Made by a program: the position numbers and the translations under genes. Under the pieces are notes generated by a model that was not told the origin of the DNA, did not search any database, and saw only the letters and a list, made by a program, of their open reading frames with translations. Below, one piece after another: positions 39,890 through 49,409 of a stretch of DNA of 64,000 bases. The stretch is taken from positions 1 through 64,000 of the forward strand of contig NZ_CAXBIB010000016.1 in assembly GCF_963975745.1 (NCBI RefSeq), given 5' to 3'. Within the stretch, counting starts at the first letter, position 1. Every line of letters begins with the position of its first letter. This stretch comes from Parvibaculum sp963975745. GTDB lineage: Bacteria; Pseudomonadota; Alphaproteobacteria; Parvibaculales; Parvibaculaceae.

Positions 39890-42268
39890 TTATTCGGCGG
39901 CGGCGCGCGGGCGGGACTGGATTGCTGCCCAGACGCGGGTCGGCGTCGCCGGCATTTCGATGTCGCGGATCCCGAGCGCATCGGTGATCGCGTTGATGAT
40001 GGCGGGCGGCGAGGCAATGGCGCCTGCTTCGCCGCAGCCTTTCATGCCAAGCGGGTTGGACGGACAGACGGTTTTCGTGAAACCGAGGTTGAAGCTCGGC
40101 AGATCGTCGGCGCGGGGCATGCAATAATCCATATAGGAACCGGTGACGAGCTGGCCGGATTCCGGGTCGTAGATGCCATGCTCCAGTAACGCCTGACCGA
40201 CGCCCTGCGCGATGCCACCATGCACCTGACCCTCGACGATCATCGGATTGATGATGGTACCGAAATCGTCGACCGCGACGAAATTGACGATGCGGGTGAC
40301 GCCCGTGTCGGGGTCGATCTCGACTTCGCAGATATGACAGCCGGCCGGGAAGGTGAAGTTGGTCGGATCGTAGAAGGCGCCTTCCTTGAGGCCGGGCTCG
40401 ATCTCGGCGGAGGGAAAGCCGTGCGCAGTGTAGGCGGAAAGCGCCAGCTGCGCCCAGGGCAGCGTCTTGTCGGTTCCCTGCACCGTGAAGGTACCGTTCT
40501 CGAAGACGATGTCCTCGACGGCGGCTTCCATCAGATGGGCGGCGATCTTTTTCGCCTTGGTCTCGACCTTGTCGAGCGCCTTGACGATGGCGCTCATGCC
40601 GACGGCGCCGGAGCGCGAGCCGTAGGTGCCCATGCCAAACTGCACCTTGTCGGTGTCGCCATGGACGATCTCGACCTGTTCCATCGGAATGCCGAGGCGG
40701 GAGGCGACGAGCTGCGCAAAGGTGGTTTCGTGGCCCTGGCCGTGGCTGTGGGAGCCGGTCAGCACCTCGACATTGCCGGTCGGGTTGACCCGTACTTCGG
40801 CGCTTTCCCAAAGGCCGACACCGGCGCCGAGCGATCCAACGGCGGCAGACGGTGCGATGCCGCAGGCCTCAATATAGGAGGAGAAGCCGAGGCCGCGCAG
40901 CTTGCCGCGCTTTGCCGCTTCGGCCTTGCGCGCCGGAAAGCCCTTATGGTCGACAGCCTTCATGGCGGCGTCGAGCGAAGCTTCGTAATCGCCGGCATCA
41001 TAGGCCATGATGACCGGCGTCTGGTGCGGGAAAGTGCGAATGAAATTGCGGCGGCGGATTTCGGCGGGATCGATCCCGGTCTCACGCGCCGCCGTTTCAA
41101 CGATGCGTTCCACGAGATATGTCGCTTCGGGGCGCCCGGCGCCACGATAGGCGTCGACCGGTGCCGTGTGCGTATAGACACCGTCGACCTCGACGTAGAT
41201 TGCCGGGATGTCGTACTGGCCCGAGAGCAGGGTGCCATAGAGATAGGTCGGCACCGAGGCCGAGAAGGTCGAGAGATAGGCGCCTAGATTGGCGATCGTC
41301 TTGACGCGCAGGGCGAGGAATTTTCCGTTCTTGTCGAGCGCCAGTTCGGCGTGGCTCAGATGGTCGCGGCCGTGGGCGTCCGAAAGGAAGGCCTCGGAGC
41401 GATCCGCTGTCCATTTGATCGGCCGGCCGACTTTCGCTGCGGCCCAGACACAGGCGGTTTCCTCCGCATAGATGAAGATCTTCGAGCCGAAGCCGCCACC
41501 GACATCCGGTGCGATGACGCGCAGCTTGTGTTCTGGGGCGACGCCAACAAAGGCCGAGAGCACGAGGCGGGCGACATGCGGATTCTGGCTGGTCGTGTGG
41601 AGCGTATAGACGCCGCTTCCTTTGTCATATTCGCCGATGGCGGCGCGGGGCTCCATCGCGTTGGGGATCAGGCGGTTGTTGGTCAGGTCGAGCTTGACGA
41701 TTCTATCCGCCCTGGCGAAGGCGGCTTCCGTTTCGGGCTTGTTGCCGAGTTCCCATTCGAAGCAGGTATTATGCGGCGCTTCAGGATGAACCTGCGGTGC
41801 GTCCTTCGATTGGCAGGAGGCCAGCGCGACGGCGGCGGGAAGCGATTCATAATCGACATCAATCATCTCGGCGGCGGAGCGGGCCTCAGCCAGCGTTTCG
41901 GCGACAATCATTGCAACGTGGTCGCCGACATAGCGCACCGTATCGAGCGCGAGGATCGGGTGCGGGCCGACTTTCATCGGCGTTCCATCCTTCGATGAAA
42001 CGGTCCAGCCGCAAATCAGCCCGCCGAGTTGATCCTCGGCGACATGCTTGCCGGTGAAGATCGCGATGACCCCGGGCGCGGCTTCAGCCGCCCGAGTGTC
42101 GATTTTCCGGATTTTCGCATGGGCGTGCGGCGAGCGCAGGAAGTATGCCCAGGTCTGACGAGGCCTTGTAATGTCGTCGGTGTAGTGGCCGTTTCCGGTG
42201 ATGAAGCGGAAATCTTCCTTGCGACGAACCGGCTGACCGATTCCTTCGCCCGTGGCTGCGTTCGACAT
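39890..42268 (-). CDS. Molybdopterin-binding large subunit, form II CO-dehydrogenase-like
   Basis: The product has 792 residues, an aldehyde oxidase/xanthine dehydrogenase catalytic chain. The active-site loop reads PVDAYRGAGRPEATYL, the AYRGAGR signature of form II; true (form I) CoxL has AYxCSFR with the copper-binding Cys. The catalytic Glu is in MKGCGEAGAIASPPA. GGGFGSKIFIYAEE and GSHSHGQGHETTFAQL are cofactor-contact motifs. Form II enzymes are not all CO oxidisers, so other aldehydes or purines remain possible. Confidence 0.9.
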   Translation of the reverse strand: MSNAATGEGIGQPVRRKEDFRFITGNGHYTDDITRPRQTWAYFLRSPHAHAKIRKIDTRAAEAAPGVIAIFTGKHVAEDQLGGLICGWTVSSKDGTPMKVGPHPILALDTVRYVGDHVAMIVAETLAEARSAAEMIDVDYESLPAAVALASCQSKDAPQVHPEAPHNTCFEWELGNKPETEAAFARADRIVKLDLTNNRLIPNAMEPRAAIGEYDKGSGVYTLHTTSQNPHVARLVLSAFVGVAPEHKLRVIAPDVGGGFGSKIFIYAEETACVWAAAKVGRPIKWTADRSEAFLSDAHGRDHLSHAELALDKNGKFLALRVKTIANLGAYLSTFSASVPTYLYGTLLSGQYDIPAIYVEVDGVYTHTAPVDAYRGAGRPEATYLVERIVETAARETGIDPAEIRRRNFIRTFPHQTPVIMAYDAGDYEASLDAAMKAVDHKGFPARKAEAAKRGKLRGLGFSSYIEACGIAPSAAVGSLGAGVGLWESAEVRVNPTGNVEVLTGSHSHGQGHETTFAQLVASRLGIPMEQVEIVHGDTDKVQFGMGTYGSRSGAVGMSAIVKALDKVETKAKKIAAHLMEAAVEDIVFENGTFTVQGTDKTLPWAQLALSAYTAHGFPSAEIEPGLKEGAFYDPTNFTFPAGCHICEVEIDPDTGVTRIVNFVAVDDFGTIINPMIVEGQVHGGIAQGVGQALLEHGIYDPESGQLVTGSYMDYCMPRADDLPSFNLGFTKTVCPSNPLGMKGCGEAGAIASPPAIINAITDALGIRDIEMPATPTRVWAAIQSRPRAAAE

Positions 42269-42301
42269 GGAACTCCTCCCTGAGTTTCCCCGTCTGTGCG
42301 T

Positions 42302-42766
42302 TCAGCGCATCTCCTGCGATGCAGCGAGGATGGCTTTCACGATGTTGTGATAGCCGGTGCAGCGGCAGATATTTCCTTCGAGTTCTTCGCGGACGGTCTT
42401 TTCATCGAGATCCGGCCTTCTGCGGATCAGGTCGACGGCTGTCATGATCATGCCGGGCGTGCAAAACCCGCATTGCAGGCCGTGATGTTCGCGAAAGGCT
42501 TGCTGTACCGGATGCAGTTCGCCGTTCCTTGCGAGCCCTTCGACGGTCACAATCTCTGAGCCTTCGGCCTGAACAGCGAGCATCGCGCAGGATTTGACCG
42601 CGCGACCGTCGACATGCACCACACAGGCACCGCATTGACTGGTGTCGCAGCCGACATGGGTGCCGGTCAATCCCAACTGCTCGCGAATGAAATGGACAAG
42701 CAGCGTGCGCGCCTCGACATCGGCGCTTGCAGGCTTGCCGTTGACCGTCATGGCGACAACGGGCAT
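42302..42766 (-). CDS. coxS: 2Fe-2S small subunit (CoxS-like)
   Basis: The product has 154 residues. The plant-ferredoxin-type cluster ligands are in HVGCDTSQCGACVV and KSCAML; the second cluster ligands in LQCGFCTPGM and NICRCTGYHNI. This is the standard two-cluster subunit of the xanthine oxidase family. ATG 42766 has GGGAGG upstream; a TTG at 42772 is in frame but less likely. It lies 33 nt before coxL; 123 nt upstream of it hold no gene. Confidence 0.95.
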   Translation of the reverse strand: MPVVAMTVNGKPASADVEARTLLVHFIREQLGLTGTHVGCDTSQCGACVVHVDGRAVKSCAMLAVQAEGSEIVTVEGLARNGELHPVQQAFREHHGLQCGFCTPGMIMTAVDLIRRRPDLDEKTVREELEGNICRCTGYHNIVKAILAASQEMR

Positions 42767-42889
42767 GCGCAACCTCCCTTGGTGACTTGTGTAGCCTCTT
42801 CATCGGAACGCCGGGGATATCCACCGCGCGGGGCCTTTTGATGGAGTCTCGACCCTCGGCCGCGCGAGGTCAAGCGCGCGCGAGGCGGA

Positions 42890-43543
42890 TCAGGCGCCGA
42901 ATATCCAGATCAGCACCACGATGACGAGGATCAGTGCCGGCCCCCAGACCCAGGGCGAAAGGCTCATACCGGCCTCTTCGTCGGGCACCAGTGGCACGCC
43001 GGTGGGCGAGATGGCATCGCTGTCCGGCGATTTGACCGGTATTCCATGTGCCATTTCATCAACCACTTCCGGCAGGTCGGAGGGGGCGGCTGCGACTTTG
43101 GAGCCGCCGGCCAGTGTCGAGAAATTGTCGAAAAATTCCTCGGCCATTCGGGCGGCCGTAGAGTCGATGAAACGCTGACCGATCTGGGCAAGCTTGCCGC
43201 CAACCTGCGCGCTGACCGAATAGGACAGGAGGGTGCCGCCATCCTCGGCGGTCGTCAGGGTGACTTTCGCGGAGCCCTTGGCAAAACCTGCGGCACCGCC
43301 ATTGCCTTCGCCGGAGATCGTGTAGCCATTCGGCGGATCGATGTCGGTCAGTTTCACCTTGCCTTTGAAGCGGGCGCTGACCGGGCCGACTTTGGCTTTG
43401 GCAACGGCCTCAAATTCGTCGTCGGCCGTCTTCTCGACCGACTCTGCGCCGGGGATCGACTGCTGCAGAACGGCTGCATCGTTGAGAGCCGCCCATACGT
43501 CCTCGCGCGAGGCGGGGATTTTATATTCGCCGGACATTTCCAT
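42890..43543 (-). CDS. coxG: CoxG-type SRPBCC protein with C-terminal membrane anchor
   Basis: The product has 217 residues. A START/SRPBCC domain covers about 1-145: MEMSGEYKIPASREDVWAAL, SIPGAESVEK and FKGKVKLTDIDPPNGYTISGEG are CoxG motifs. A Pro/Asp-rich linker leads to a terminal helix (WGPALILVIVVLIWIFGA). CoxG is thought to attach the enzyme to the membrane. First gene of the cox part, only 43 nt after the last Mrp-type gene. ATG 43543 has GGAG upstream. Confidence 0.92.
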   Translation of the reverse strand: MEMSGEYKIPASREDVWAALNDAAVLQQSIPGAESVEKTADDEFEAVAKAKVGPVSARFKGKVKLTDIDPPNGYTISGEGNGGAAGFAKGSAKVTLTTAEDGGTLLSYSVSAQVGGKLAQIGQRFIDSTAARMAEEFFDNFSTLAGGSKVAAAPSDLPEVVDEMAHGIPVKSPDSDAISPTGVPLVPDEEAGMSLSPWVWGPALILVIVVLIWIFGA

Positions 43544-43586
43544 AGGGGCGTCTCCTTCTGGCACGGCGGGGGAGCCGGGGCAGCTT

Positions 43587-45281
43587 CTATACGTAGGTCA
43601 GTACCAGTGTGGTGCCAAGCAGTATGGCAATCCAGAGGACCATCGAGCCGGTCGGCCATGTCCGGGCCAGAATGCCCTGGGGACCGTGGGCGCGGTAAAT
43701 CCCGTCGAGAAATCGTTCGAGGCGTTCGCCTGCCACCAGCTTCATCCAGCGCCAGGCCGTCCCGATGAACAGCGAGAGCATGCCAAGTAGACCGGCCGCC
43801 AGCCGACGGTAGGCCCAGTCAGTATCGAGAATGATGACGGCGCGGGACGCGGGCCATAATCCGACGCCTGCGATCAGGGCGAATGCGAGAGCGGCAAAGG
43901 CGATCAGCTGCAATTGGGTCACGATGTGCGTGAACGTGTAGGGCTCGTATGGCACATCATGGGGCAGGTAAGCATAGAGCATATCGGGATAGATGCCGAT
44001 GCCGATCGAAACTGCAGCAGCCAGCGTCATGGCAACCAGCATGTGCGCCGGCGCTTCTTTCGGACGGAGGCCGCGATCCGCACCGAAGAATGCCGCAAGC
44101 GGAAGCCGGACTGAAGTATGCATCACTGCGCCGATATTGGCGGCGATTAGAGCCAGCCAGACCAGATAGAATCCGCCATACCCCGCAGCGCTCAGGATCA
44201 GCGATTTGGACACGAAGCCTGTAGTCGCAGGCAGAGCGGCAATAGACAGGCCGCCGACCACACAGAAGAAAGTGGTCCATGGCATGTATCGCGCAATGCC
44301 GCCGAGGTCACTTGCACGTGACGAACCGGTGCGGAAGAGAACGGCGCCGACGCTCATGAAGAGCAGGGCCTGATAGAAAATGCTGCACAATGCATGTGCA
44401 ATGGCGCCATTCAAGGCCAGCGGTGTGCCGATGCCGATGCCAACGACCATGAAACCGAGCTGGCTGTTCAACGCATAGGTCAGAATGCGGCGCAGATCGT
44501 TTTCGAGGAGCGCATAGGCGATGGGGAAAAGCGCCATGGCGACGCCAATATAAATCAGGATCTCGGTACCTGGAAAACCGCGTACCAATGCATAAATGGC
44601 AAGCTTTGTCGTGAATGCCGAAAGAACAACGGTGCCGGTAACGGTTGCAGACGGATACGCGTCGTGCAGCCAGTTGTGCAGAAGGGGAAAGGCACTTTTG
44701 ATGCCGAAGGCCAGCAGGATCGCCCATGTGCTGAGACCCGCGAGATCCATTGCATGAAATGCAATCGAGCCGGTTTCACGATAGTACAGCAAGATACCGG
44801 CCAACAGGATAACGCCGGAGCCAATCTGCACGATCAGATAGCGCATGCCGGCAGCATAGGAACCTTCGGTACGGCGAGCCCAGATCAGAAAGACCGAGGC
44901 GATGGCCGTGCCCTCCCAGAAGACAAAAAGGGTGATCAGGTCGGCGGCAAAGACTGCACCGATGGCCGACCCGGCATATAAAAGTGTCGCGATCTGTTGA
45001 ACGGTATCGCGAACATGCCAAGCGTAGACCACCAGCATTATTGCGGCCAACGTGAAGCCCAGGCCGAATATGGTGGACAAGGCATCGACACGCATCAAGC
45101 CAACATGCATGCCCATCAGGTTGATGTTGCCGTAGGTGCCGTGGGGCAGGCCCCAAAAGACGGCGGCAGCGGCAAGCGGCACCAGCAACATGACGATCTG
45201 GCGCGGGCTTCCCTGTGGAACAAGTGGAACCACCAGGGCGGCAACAATGTAGATCAATGCGGGAGTCAGCAGATCAGGCAT
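43587..45281 (-). CDS. Mrp/complex I-type proton-channel subunit (third D-type copy)
   Basis: The product has 564 residues with about 14-15 helices, the Proton_antipo_M fold. Channel residues: FVFWEGTAIASVFLIW (helix 5 Glu), GIKSAFPLLHNWLHDAYPSATVTGTVVLSAF (helix 7 Lys) and a broken helix 12. An extra C-terminal stretch of about 100 residues holds two more helices. It probably takes the place of the N-terminal antiporter half of MrpA, which is not otherwise present. ATG 45281 overlaps the small gene upstream by 8 nt. Confidence 0.87.
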   Translation of the reverse strand: MPDLLTPALIYIVAALVVPLVPQGSPRQIVMLLVPLAAAAVFWGLPHGTYGNINLMGMHVGLMRVDALSTIFGLGFTLAAIMLVVYAWHVRDTVQQIATLLYAGSAIGAVFAADLITLFVFWEGTAIASVFLIWARRTEGSYAAGMRYLIVQIGSGVILLAGILLYYRETGSIAFHAMDLAGLSTWAILLAFGIKSAFPLLHNWLHDAYPSATVTGTVVLSAFTTKLAIYALVRGFPGTEILIYIGVAMALFPIAYALLENDLRRILTYALNSQLGFMVVGIGIGTPLALNGAIAHALCSIFYQALLFMSVGAVLFRTGSSRASDLGGIARYMPWTTFFCVVGGLSIAALPATTGFVSKSLILSAAGYGGFYLVWLALIAANIGAVMHTSVRLPLAAFFGADRGLRPKEAPAHMLVAMTLAAAVSIGIGIYPDMLYAYLPHDVPYEPYTFTHIVTQLQLIAFAALAFALIAGVGLWPASRAVIILDTDWAYRRLAAGLLGMLSLFIGTAWRWMKLVAGERLERFLDGIYRAHGPQGILARTWPTGSMVLWIAILLGTTLVLTYV

Positions 45282-45546
45282 CGGTGTGCTCCCGCTCAAG
45301 ATCAGCGGCGGGATGGGACTCGGCGTCGACGGACCGTGGCGCATAGTAATCTGCACCGCGTGTCAGCAGCTTGTGCGTCAAAAAAGCGACAAATGCTGCG
45401 GCCGCGCCGATCAACATTGCGAAAAGCCCATGAAATCCGATGAGGCTTTCGAATTCGAAATAACCGTGCTTGTCATAGGCAAAGTCGGCCATACCCAGTG
45501 CGAGGCACAGAACAGCGAGCAGCAAAATCCAGTTTCGGGCGCTCAT
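45274..45546 (-). CDS. Small two-helix membrane protein of the Mrp-like operon
   Basis: The product has 90 residues: helix about 5-23 (WILLLAVLCLALGMADFAY), a short loop with HGYFEFE, helix about 38-58 (FHGLFAMLIGAAAAFVAFL), then a charged tail ending EREHTDA. It overlaps both neighbours (4 nt and 8 nt). No named Mrp family matches from memory. Position between two channel subunits suggests an accessory subunit. Confidence 0.8.
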   Translation of the reverse strand: MSARNWILLLAVLCLALGMADFAYDKHGYFEFESLIGFHGLFAMLIGAAAAFVAFLTHKLLTRGADYYAPRSVDAESHPAADLEREHTDA

Positions 45547-47036
45547 GGTGCCACCTCCGGCAATATCGGAATGTGGAGCAGGAACTCGTAGAGCCCGTCA
45601 ATCATGAAGAACAGGACGATGCACCCGATGGCCGTCACGCAAATGGGGATCAGGCAAAGGAGTGGTGCTTCCTCGATGCGATCGGCTGCCGATGGTGTTC
45701 CCGTGACCTTTGATGTCGTGCCGAAAAAGGCCCGGGCCGGTATCGGAAGCAGATAGGCCACGTTCAACAACGAACTCAGCATCAATACCCCGATGATTGC
45801 GAGCTGGCCCGCATCGGCACCTGCAAGCATCAGGTACCACTTGCTCCATGCGCCCCCCATTGGCGGCAGGCCGATAATGCTGAGGGCCGCGATCGTGAAG
45901 GCAATGAAGGTGAAGGGCATCTTGCGGCCCAGGCCGTCGAGTTCGCTGATCTTGGTCTTGTGGGCGGCGACATAAATGGCGCCGGCGCACATGAACAACG
46001 TGATCTTGCCGACCGCATGTGTGGCGATATGCATCGAACCGCCGATGACGCCCATCTGGTTCGCCAACGCCACACCAAGCGTGATGTAGGACAGTTGGCT
46101 TACGGTCGAATAGGCGAGCCGCGCTTTCAGATCGTCTTTGGTAAGGGCAACAATCGATGCGATCAGGATCGAGGCGGCCGCCAGCCAGATCAGCCAGTCT
46201 GCGGCGCCCGTCTTCGATAGAAATCCGACGCCGAATATGTAGGTTCCAACCTTCAGCATCGTGAACACGCCTGCCTTCACGACCGCAACGGCATGGAGGA
46301 GGGCGCTGACCGGCGTTGGGGCAACCATGGCGGCGGGCAGCCACCGGTGGAATGGCATCAATGCCGCCTTGCCGATTCCGAACGCGAACAATGCCAGCAG
46401 GAATGGTGCAAATGCCGGATCGAGCTTTCCGTCGAGAATGCCGCCAGCGCGGAATTCCAGCGTTCCCGCGATGTTCCATACCCACACGATGCCGACCAGC
46501 AGGAATGCGATGGATGTCGTCATCAGGATGGCAAGGTAGGTGCGGGCACCGGCCCGCGCCTCCGGCGTCTCCTTGTGGGCAACCAGCGGATAGGTCGAAA
46601 TTGTGAGTACTTCATAGAAGATGAAGAGTGTGAACAGATTGGCGGAGAAGGCGATGCCAATGGCACCCGAAATTGCAATGGCAAAGCAGATATAGAATCG
46701 CGTCTGCTTCTTTTCGTCGGCGCCGCGCATATAGCCGATCGAGTAGATCGCAGTGACGATCCAGAGGCCGGACGCCACGACGGCGAACAACATGCCGAGC
46801 GGCTCGATCGAGAACGCCAGCAGCAAACCGGGCATCACCTCGAACAAGGCCACCTCGGGTCGGGCACCCTCCATGACCGGTCCGAGAAGCGCAAGCACCG
46901 CAACAAAGGTTGCGAGCGCAGCGGCGACGCTGATGCCATCGCGCAAGTTTGGCCGATTGCCCAACGCGGCAATCAGGAATGTGGCGCCAGCCGGAATGAA
47001 TACCGCCAGCAGAAGTATTGTGCTGTTCGTCGTCAT
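45543..47036 (-). CDS. Mrp/complex I-type proton-channel subunit (second D-type copy)
   Basis: The product has 497 residues with about 14 helices. Motifs: LFIFYEVLTISTYPLVAH (helix 5 Glu), FGIGKAALMPFHRWLPAAMVAPTPVSALLHAVAVVKAG (helix 7 Lys and helix 8 His/Lys) and LKARLAYSTVSQLSYI. The APTPVSALLH motif is closer to MrpA-N/NuoL-like chains than to MrpD. Seven nt follow the first D-type gene, and it overlaps the small gene by 4 nt. Confidence 0.88.
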   Translation of the reverse strand: MTTNSTILLLAVFIPAGATFLIAALGNRPNLRDGISVAAALATFVAVLALLGPVMEGARPEVALFEVMPGLLLAFSIEPLGMLFAVVASGLWIVTAIYSIGYMRGADEKKQTRFYICFAIAISGAIGIAFSANLFTLFIFYEVLTISTYPLVAHKETPEARAGARTYLAILMTTSIAFLLVGIVWVWNIAGTLEFRAGGILDGKLDPAFAPFLLALFAFGIGKAALMPFHRWLPAAMVAPTPVSALLHAVAVVKAGVFTMLKVGTYIFGVGFLSKTGAADWLIWLAAASILIASIVALTKDDLKARLAYSTVSQLSYITLGVALANQMGVIGGSMHIATHAVGKITLFMCAGAIYVAAHKTKISELDGLGRKMPFTFIAFTIAALSIIGLPPMGGAWSKWYLMLAGADAGQLAIIGVLMLSSLLNVAYLLPIPARAFFGTTSKVTGTPSAADRIEEAPLLCLIPICVTAIGCIVLFFMIDGLYEFLLHIPILPEVAP

Positions 47037-47043
47037 GTGCGCC

Positions 47044-48549
47044 TCACTGCCAAAGCATGTTTGAGGCGCTGATCAGCGCGGATGCCGCACGGCTGGCCGC
47101 GGCTGTCGTCAGCGCAGCGTAGGTTCCGAAAAACACTGACAACGCGACGAGGCCCCAGGTTGGCAGCAACATCCAGAGCGGAGCCTCCTTGCGCGAAACG
47201 CCTTCGGGAGGCGGTTGCAGATAAGCCGCCTCAACCACGCGCCACACATAAATGATGGCAAGCAGCGATGATGCCATGATCAACAGGGCGACGGGCCACC
47301 AGTTCATCTCAAGCGCCGCCAGTACCAGGTACCACTTGCTGATGAAACCAACCGTCAACGGCAGGCCGATGAGGCTCAGGCCGGCCACGACAAAGGCGGC
47401 CGTCGTCCATGGCATGTCGCGGCCGATACCTCTCAGGCTTGAGATCGAACTCGTGCCGGTCGCAACGATATAGCAGCCGGCGACCATGAAGAGGGCACCT
47501 TTGGTAACGGCGTGGTTGAAGAGATGAATGACGGTCGACATCAGACCTGTATGAGAAAGGAACGTCAAACCAAGCAGCATGTAGCCGACCTGTGCGATGC
47601 TTGAATAAGCCAGCATGCGTTTCAGGTCATCCTGGAATATGGCCACAATGGACGCTGCAAACATGGCGACGACCGCCAGCGGCAACACGACATGCCGGAG
47701 CGTTGCCGCCTGAAAATCGTAATCAAAGCCAAACACCGTGAACATGAAGCGCAGCAGGACATAGATCGCCACCTTGGTGGCTGTTGCCGCGATGAAGGCC
47801 GTTACGGCCGATGGCGCAAAGCTGTAGGCGTTGGGGAGCCAGAGATGCAGCGGGAACATCGCCAGTTTCAAGCCGATGCCGATCAGTATGAATACGAACC
47901 CCATCCGCAATGTACGGCTGTCGCCATGCTCGGCGATGCGCTGTGCAAGATCGACGAGGTTCAATGTACCCGTGATCATGTAAAGCATACCGATGCCGAT
48001 CACGAAGAAGGTCGCACCGATCGTGCCCATGATCAGATAGTTGTATGCCGCCGTCAGAGCACGCTTGTTGCGGTCTGCACCGGTCGCGATCAACGCGTAG
48101 GTTGCGAGCGATGAGATTTCGAGGAAAACGAAAATGTTGAAGGCATCGCCGGTGATGGTAACGCCGAGCAATCCCGTCATGCAGAGCAGGAAGGCGGAGT
48201 AGAACAATGGCTGACGGGGCGCGGCAATCTCGAAGGCAATGCTTGCGCGCGCATAAGGCAACACGAACAGCGCCGCCCCCGAAACAATCAGCAGTACAAA
48301 GGCATTCAGAATATCAACGCGATACTCGATGCCGATAGGGGGCGCCCAGTTACCCATTCGGTAGGAGATGACGGCGCCATCAAGAGTGATCAAGAAGAGG
48401 CTGACGGAAACGGCAAAGGTCAGAATGACTGTGGCGAAGGCAAGCGCCCAGGCGCCTTGTCCCTTTTTCAAGATGGCGCAAAGCGGAGCCGCCAGCATCG
48501 GCAAGACGACCTGCAACGCGGGCAGATTCGCTTCGATCATCGACCACAT
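47044..48549 (-). CDS. mrpD: Mrp antiporter subunit D (first D-type copy)
   Basis: The product has 501 residues with 14 helices. FVFLEISSLATYALIA (helix 5 Glu), IGLKLAMFPLHLWLPNAYSFAPSAVTAFIAATATKVAIY (helix 7 Lys; the SFAPSAVTAFIA variant typical of MrpD) and LKRMLAYSSIAQVGYMLLG. It overlaps mrpC by 1 nt. Part of the ion path of the multi-subunit cation/proton antiporter. Confidence 0.92.
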   Translation of the reverse strand: MWSMIEANLPALQVVLPMLAAPLCAILKKGQGAWALAFATVILTFAVSVSLFLITLDGAVISYRMGNWAPPIGIEYRVDILNAFVLLIVSGAALFVLPYARASIAFEIAAPRQPLFYSAFLLCMTGLLGVTITGDAFNIFVFLEISSLATYALIATGADRNKRALTAAYNYLIMGTIGATFFVIGIGMLYMITGTLNLVDLAQRIAEHGDSRTLRMGFVFILIGIGLKLAMFPLHLWLPNAYSFAPSAVTAFIAATATKVAIYVLLRFMFTVFGFDYDFQAATLRHVVLPLAVVAMFAASIVAIFQDDLKRMLAYSSIAQVGYMLLGLTFLSHTGLMSTVIHLFNHAVTKGALFMVAGCYIVATGTSSISSLRGIGRDMPWTTAAFVVAGLSLIGLPLTVGFISKWYLVLAALEMNWWPVALLIMASSLLAIIYVWRVVEAAYLQPPPEGVSRKEAPLWMLLPTWGLVALSVFFGTYAALTTAAASRAASALISASNMLWQ

Positions 48550-48968
48550 CAGTGCTGACCTTTCATGGCCGGTGCAGACGCTTCAGTGTCCAGTAGATGC
48601 TCGGCCGCGATGATCTCGTCCTCCTCGACGGTGCCGTAGGTCTCACGGATGCGAACGACAAGGGCAAGTGCCAGTGCCGTTGTCGCTATGCCGACCACGA
48701 TGGCCGTCAGGATCAGCACATGCGGTAGCGGATTCGAATAGATTGCATCGGGGTCATCGACGAGAATCGGGGCGGTGCCGCCTATGACCTTGCCCGTCGA
48801 GATGTAGAAGAGAAATACCGCAGTCTGGAATATGTTCAGTCCGACGATCTTCTTGACGAGATTGCCGCGGCTTACCGTGATGTAGAGGCCCGTCATCATC
48901 AGGACGACAAACATCCAGTAGTTGTAGTGCGTCAGGACAAACTCGAGATCGAGAACGATTTCCTGCAT
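48549..48968 (-). CDS. mrpC: Mrp antiporter subunit C (NuoK-like)
   Basis: The product has 139 residues and three helices. GLYITVSRGNLVKKIVGLNIFQTAVFLFYIS and DPLPHVLILTAIVVGIATTALALAL-type sequence (here NPLPHVLILTAIVVGIAT) are MrpC/NuoK signatures. The C-terminal about 25 residues are polar. Overlaps by 1 nt at both ends with its neighbours. Confidence 0.95.
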   Translation of the reverse strand: MQEIVLDLEFVLTHYNYWMFVVLMMTGLYITVSRGNLVKKIVGLNIFQTAVFLFYISTGKVIGGTAPILVDDPDAIYSNPLPHVLILTAIVVGIATTALALALVVRIRETYGTVEEDEIIAAEHLLDTEASAPAMKGQH

Positions 48969-49405
48969 TACCAGTCCTCGTCCTTGATCTGCGGGTTGTG
49001 CGAGGCAAAAGCGACGAAGATGGCCATCATGACCGCGGCGACTGTCAACCCGACGCCGAGCTCAACTACGATGATACCCCACTCCTGAGCATGTGCAGGA
49101 TCGGACGCGAGCGCGTTGTAGCCGAGATAGGCGTCTCCCAGCAGCATGGTCACGACGCCGGTGCCAGCAAAAATCAGCACGCCGATTGCGGAGAGAACGA
49201 GAAGCAGGCGCGGCGGTAGAATTTCGGTCATGGCTTCGACACCGAAGACAAGTGCATAGAGGATAAAGGCGACGGCAAAGATCACGCCGGCCTGGAAACC
49301 ACCACCAGGGCCGTATTCGCCATGAAACTGAACATAGAGCGCGTAAAGCAGTATTGGCGGGATCAGCAACTTTGAAACGACGCGAAGAATCGAGTGATGT
49401 TCCAT
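48968..49405 (-). CDS. mrpB: Mrp antiporter subunit B (MnhB domain)
   Basis: The product has 145 residues and four helices. ILRVVSKLLIPPILLYALYVQFHGEYGPGGGFQAGVI is the MnhB hallmark, with the GPGGGFQAG turn. ATG 49405 has GGGAGG at about 9 nt; the longer open frame to 49645 overlaps the upstream gene and is rejected. The next gene upstream ends 4 nt before it. Confidence 0.94.
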   Translation of the reverse strand: MEHHSILRVVSKLLIPPILLYALYVQFHGEYGPGGGFQAGVIFAVAFILYALVFGVEAMTEILPPRLLLVLSAIGVLIFAGTGVVTMLLGDAYLGYNALASDPAHAQEWGIIVVELGVGLTVAAVMMAIFVAFASHNPQIKDEDW

Positions 49406-49409
49406 TTCG

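Noticed and set aside
39081..40811. Single 576-residue protein spanning coxM and part of coxL
   Set aside because: The upstream part is a shifted reading of coxL; coxM has its own ATG at 39878 with a ribosome site, 11 nt after the coxL stop.
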